In this document: positions 60,351 to 64,000 of the stretch, one piece after another
How positions within the stretch are numbered: the first letter of the stretch is position 1
How the letters are laid out: every line of letters begins with the position of its first letter
Assembly: GCA_963924555.1 (NCBI GenBank)
Contig: OZ004581.1
Coordinates: forward strand, 2,232,001-2,296,000
Origin: Crambe crambe
Taxonomy: Eukaryota; Porifera; Demospongiae; Poecilosclerida; Crambeidae
Direction: 5' to 3'
Length of the DNA: 64,000 nt
Translations under genes and position numbers: made by a program
The notes under the pieces: model-generated
The model's input: the letters and a program-made list of their open reading frames with translations, nothing else
Told to the model about the DNA's origin: nothing
The model's database searches: none

Positions 60351-61295
60351 TGTTATATTTGAAGTGCAAAAAATATATATAATAGCTACATTCAATAGCT
60401 AATTAGCTAGCTAGTGTATAGACCTTGCTACTTCTAGTTACCTAGCTATATCTCTATGGCTATAATTATTATACATGTAACTTGTTTTTAGCAAAAAGTC
60501 TCGTAGCAGATATGGCAATTCAAAATGTATCACTGAGTACTATGTAGCTATGTGAGATGTTTCGTGGATGAAAACCACAACCATGAATGCGATTCGCGGG
60601 GAAAAATGCATTCTAAGCCTATGATTATACTACATGTAACAAAGCTTCAGTAGATTTGAACTTAGCAGTCGCATATAAAAATGAGTAGCCACACTTATAT
60701 AGTATTATAATAACTCTCTTTTTTTTTCTTTTTTTTTTTGCAATATGAACATAGATATTGAATAATGGTACATAGCAAAATGAATAGTTTTGGCTGAAAG
60801 TAGAATGGGAGACATTTCAATTCAGTGTTCTGATGAGTGGAGCAGCCATGTACATAGCTACATATGACATATGACTGTACACCCATTTGCTGATGTCCAG
60901 GTGTGCTCCTTCTTGGATGCAGAGATCCCAGATAAGTGTTCACCAGAATTATGTTGTACATGTAGTTCAGTACAAACATCATTGCACATTGCATACTTCA
61001 GACAGGAGGCTCATTGTGCCTTATACACAGATATAGGGTGCTTATGTACCTAGCTACGTACATAGACCAGTTGCTATACAATTTTCCCACTGTGCCCTGG
61101 AAATTCTACTCACATCAGGACTCAAGCTAAAGACAGGGCTGGGACTAATGATGTATCTCAACATTCTATACCACGCTTGTATATACAGGCATGCGCAGTG
61201 CATTATAGGATTGCGCATGCTCACTTCAAACGAAATCGAGTATTTTAGCGACTACTCGCACACTTTTAGCTCTGTGCGCAGCCAGGCAGCCTATA
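60351..61295. other. region upstream of GCH1, probable promoter
   Basis: AT-rich, with a T-rich run near 60718-60740. The last 100 bp before the GCH1 ATG is less AT-rich and contains two GCGCA-type motifs (CATGCGCAGTGC, TTGCGCATGC around 61189-61222), plausible core-promoter or 5' UTR sequence. No gene seen. Confidence 0.35.
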
Positions 61296-62525
61296 ATGGA
61301 AAGAACTAGAGCAAGAAAGCGCGGCAACGGAAAGGAACCCTCAAGAAAAAGTAAACTATCTAAATTGGACTCCCAAGATGTTGTTTGGGGAGATAAAGCT
61401 GAACAGAAAGAAGCTGAAGAGACATTGGAAAAAATGGAAAGTGCCTTTTCCACCATCATTGGACTTCTAGGTGATGAAAACCCTGGAAGAGATGAATTAA
61501 AGAAGACTCCAAAAAGAGCAGCTAAGGCATTGTTTCATTTCACTAAAGGATATGAAGAGAGCTTACAAAGTAGCTAGCAAGCTAAGCATAATTAAAAAAT
61601 GGCTTTAAAACAAACATTCTTTAATACACAGGCGTAGTGAAGGAAGGAATTTTCAAAGAAGATCATGATGAGATGGTGGTGGTAAAAGATATTGAGTTTT
61701 TTTCTTTGTGTGAGCATCACTTGGTCCCTTTCTTTGGGACAGTTTCTGTGGGCTATCTGCCAAAAGGGAGAATACTTGGCCTCAGCAAAATAGCAAGGTA
61801 GCTATAAGTATAATAATATGCATTTATTTATATATATTTATTTATAGAATCGTTGAGATGTATAGCAGACGACTACAAGGTATTTGGCCAAGCCACATTG
61901 TGCTGTAAAAGGTCCTATAATACTTGTGCTTGTGTTGTAAGATTTTCACATACAGTGGAGCCTCGACAATGGACATAATACTAAGACCCAGCCTTTTATC
62001 CTTTGTAGAGACGTTGTCCTCTTTTGGAGGACAACGTGACATGATATAGCTGTATTGATGATTGCAAAATTATTATATAGTACAAGAGCGCCTCACAAAG
62101 GAAATTGCTGAAACTGTATCAACTGCCATTGGAGCTACAGGAGTAGGTGTGGTGATTGAAGCTAAGTAAGCCGGGGTTGGTGTGGTGATTGAAGCTACGT
62201 AAGTAAAGCCAGGAGTAGGTGTGGTGATTGAAGCTGAGTAAGCAGATACAGGGGGCCAGGGGGGCCGGTGCCCCCCTTATACCAATCTCCCACAGTTTTC
62301 CTGGTCATAGCTACACCATATGCTAGCTGACACTGCATTGTATAGTCCCCACCATATAGTGATTTGATCATACCTAGCTTGATTTTGTTATTTTGCAGGC
62401 ACATGTGCATGACAATGCGTGGAGTAAGCAAGGCATCTAGCAAGACCCAAACTAGTTCCATGCTGGGAGAATTTAAGAAGAATCCCAAAACCAGAGAAGA
62501 ATTCCTTACTCTAATTCGAACTTAA
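61296..62525 (+). CDS. GCH1: GTP cyclohydrolase I
   Basis: Exons 61296-61569, 61632-61797, 61848-61879, 62081-62165 and 62399-62525 total 684 nt, giving 227 aa with a TAA stop, close to the usual animal length. The enzyme converts GTP to 7,8-dihydroneopterin triphosphate, the first step to tetrahydrobiopterin, in the cytosol as a decamer. Family hallmarks: [20 protein letters not shown], then [20 protein letters not shown] with zinc ligands Cys118 and His121, [54 protein letters not shown] with the third zinc ligand Cys189, MRGV, and the C-terminal [10 protein letters not shown]. All expected active-site parts are present. The N-terminus is basic and unlike vertebrate enzymes. The exon 4 end and its donor are repeated in tandem downstream (see findings). 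Intron 3 holds a partial pogo-like TIR (61953 onward). Confidence 0.95.
61953..62036. mobile_element. partial pogo-like TIR in GCH1 intron 3
   Basis: Begins CAGTGGAGCCTCGACAATGG after TA and contains TCCTTTGTAGAGACGTTGTC, as in the fragments at 23120 and 52930. No right end seen. Confidence 0.45.
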
Positions 62526-62914
62526 ATGTCTCCTGCTCTTACTATAATAATAATGTTCTATAGCTACATATGTATTTGATTATGAAATATCAACAAAAAA
62601 TAGGTATATCACATGTAACCCACATGCATAGCTGCATAACTGCTAGCTACACAAATCATGCATTGCTGGTAACCAGCCACAACTAGCTATGAAGTTTAAT
62701 ATGTTATCCAAGAGTTCAACACCGTAAAGAACACACTAACTACTCGGGAGACTAGCCATATAAGTGAGTTGGTAATGCTTATTTTAAAATAGCTAGCTAA
62801 TACGTAGCTAGCTGCTACTAAAGTGGGCGTGGTGAATTACATAATGCGCAGTACAGCGTGTGGTTTTATTAAGATCTCGCCCAATTAATTTATGCAATTT
62901 TGGAATAGCTAGCT
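62526..62914. other. compact intergenic region between GCH1 and FARSA
   Basis: 389 bp holding the GCH1 3' UTR and the FARSA promoter. It contains GTGGGCGTGG at 62824-62833, a possible Sp1/KLF-type site about 80 bp before the FARSA ATG. That reading is a motif guess. Confidence 0.4.
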
Positions 62915-64000
62915 ATGGATGCGAGCAGTAAGATACTGCTGGTGCTTCTTGCGGAGAGAGGTTCCTTCAACTCCTACGAACTATCCAAAGAGCTAGGTAA
63001 AGATCACCAGCAGGTAGTGGGTGCTATCAAAAGCTTGCAAACTCTTGGACTTGTGAGTTATTGCATAGCTGCAGTTTCTGTAAGTATAATATATCATCAC
63101 TCTGCAAAGGTGATCAATGCAGAACAGCAGCAGTTTGAAAAATGGGAGCTGACACCTGAAGGTGTGCAAGTGCTGGAGTTTGGGAGCCATGAAGCCCGTG
63201 TATATAATGCAGTTGATAGACATGAAGGCACACTACAAGCTCAAATTATGGTAAAAATAATTTTGCTTAGTTAGTATGAATGTGTGTAGCTAGTAACTAA
63301 CAGTTTCAGATATTAAACCGTATGCACAACTGTACAGCTACGTAATGCCTTGAGCCTATTCTCCCAATAAAGTTGTGGGCATGAATTCATGTTAGACTAA
63401 ATTTTTGACTAGATCTTCAGTCTACATGATTGAAGGTGTTAAAAGATTGTGTTAGCTAATAGATGCACATTCTGAACTAAGCCACTGTGCATGCTGCCAA
63501 GTATATACATACAATACTGTACAGCAATTATTAATAAAAGAGGTATAGCTACATAGTTAAAAGAGACCGAGTATTTTCTGATGGTGGTAGCTAGCTGTTA
63601 GTATAGCTAGCTATCTTGTGTCGGATTTCTAGCTACAATGCAGTTCTTATATCTTATCAAGATTATATTCTTGTGGAACACTATGAATTTCAAAGAGCCC
63701 AGAGGGTCATAGGTTCATCCATGAATTTTACTTGTGAAGCATTATAACCCTTATTATGACTACAGAGTTCTGTGGATAATGCAAAGATTGGTTTCAGCAA
63801 GGCCATGTCATTGGGTTGGCTAATGATAGACAAAGAGACAGCTAAGGTCTATCGAAAGGTAAGCTACGTACGTAGTGTCATTCATAATAACATGCTAGGA
63901 GTCATTGATAATCTACAATGATGGCTCCTATTCACCTTATTGATCCGCTATTTTTTTATCAATAATACTAATACATAGGTCCCTACAATAGTAGATGATG
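62915..64000 (+). CDS. FARSA: phenylalanyl-tRNA synthetase alpha subunit, 5' part (runs off the right edge)
   Basis: Exons 62915-63052, 63110-63250, 63766-63858 and 63979-beyond 64000, phases all zero. The protein begins MDASSKILLVLLAERGSFNS, then ELSKELGKDHQQVVGAIKSL, WELTPEGVQVLEFGSHEARV, KIGFSKAMSLGWLMID and VYRK. This matches the N-terminal winged-helix region of the cytosolic enzyme's alpha subunit (human FARSA has HQAVVGAVKSLQALG, WELTAEG and GSHEARVF). It charges tRNA-Phe as an alpha2beta2 tetramer with FARSB; the catalytic domain lies beyond the window. The first intron is 57 bp, a multiple of three with no stop in frame, so retention would insert 19 residues; the family alignment shows it should be removed. 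Confidence 0.93.

Overview
This is a eukaryotic, intron-rich and AT-rich window, most probably from a sponge (demosponge-like). It carries metazoan-only domain combinations (CARD + coiled coil + PDZ; longin SNAREs), metazoan GCH1 and FARSA, and a secreted parallel-beta-helix / multi-pass membrane protein of a type I associate with sponge gene expansions. It is dense in MITEs and minisatellites. Species is not determined; 'sponge' is an inference.

Layout. 1-10643 (minus): a CARD-coiled-coil-PDZ scaffold gene ('gene A'), 18 coding exons whose splice phases all agree. It runs off the left edge before any SH3/guanylate-kinase part, and probable 5' UTR exons lie near 18.4-18.7 kb. 18.7-23.5 kb: intergenic DNA with small transposons. 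23643-40589 (minus): a 549-aa coiled-coil gene ('gene B'), 10 exons summing to exactly 550 codons, with a probable 5' UTR exon near 45.6 kb. Nested in its fourth coding intron, on the opposite strand, are two tandem intronless longin-SNARE genes. About 0.5 kb separates gene B's 5' end from gene C (46173-53402, plus), an eight-exon multi-pass membrane protein. One gene C intron holds an internally deleted DNA transposon with a RAG1-N-terminal-like zinc module. 54.3-58.8 kb (minus): a 131-aa orphan gene and a frame-broken beta-helix membrane protein gene. 59.6-60.35 kb (plus): a broken C-terminal remnant of an aromatic amino acid (phenylalanine) hydroxylase. 61296-62525 (plus): apparently intact GTP cyclohydrolase I. 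62915-64000 (plus): the 5' part of the phenylalanyl-tRNA synthetase alpha gene.

Functional links. The GCH1 product feeds synthesis of tetrahydrobiopterin, the cofactor of the hydroxylase whose remnant lies about 1 kb upstream. Gene A has the architecture of a CARMA/CARD9-type or DLG5-type signalling scaffold.

Much of the non-coding sequence is minisatellite. Several arrays are built from motifs resembling terminal repeats of pogo/Tigger-like elements. One 74-bp unit occurs in both orientations in intron 1 of gene A, and at least two arrays have multiplied splice sites. Exon coordinates were derived by eye from GT/AG sites and phase; no alignment or search was run.
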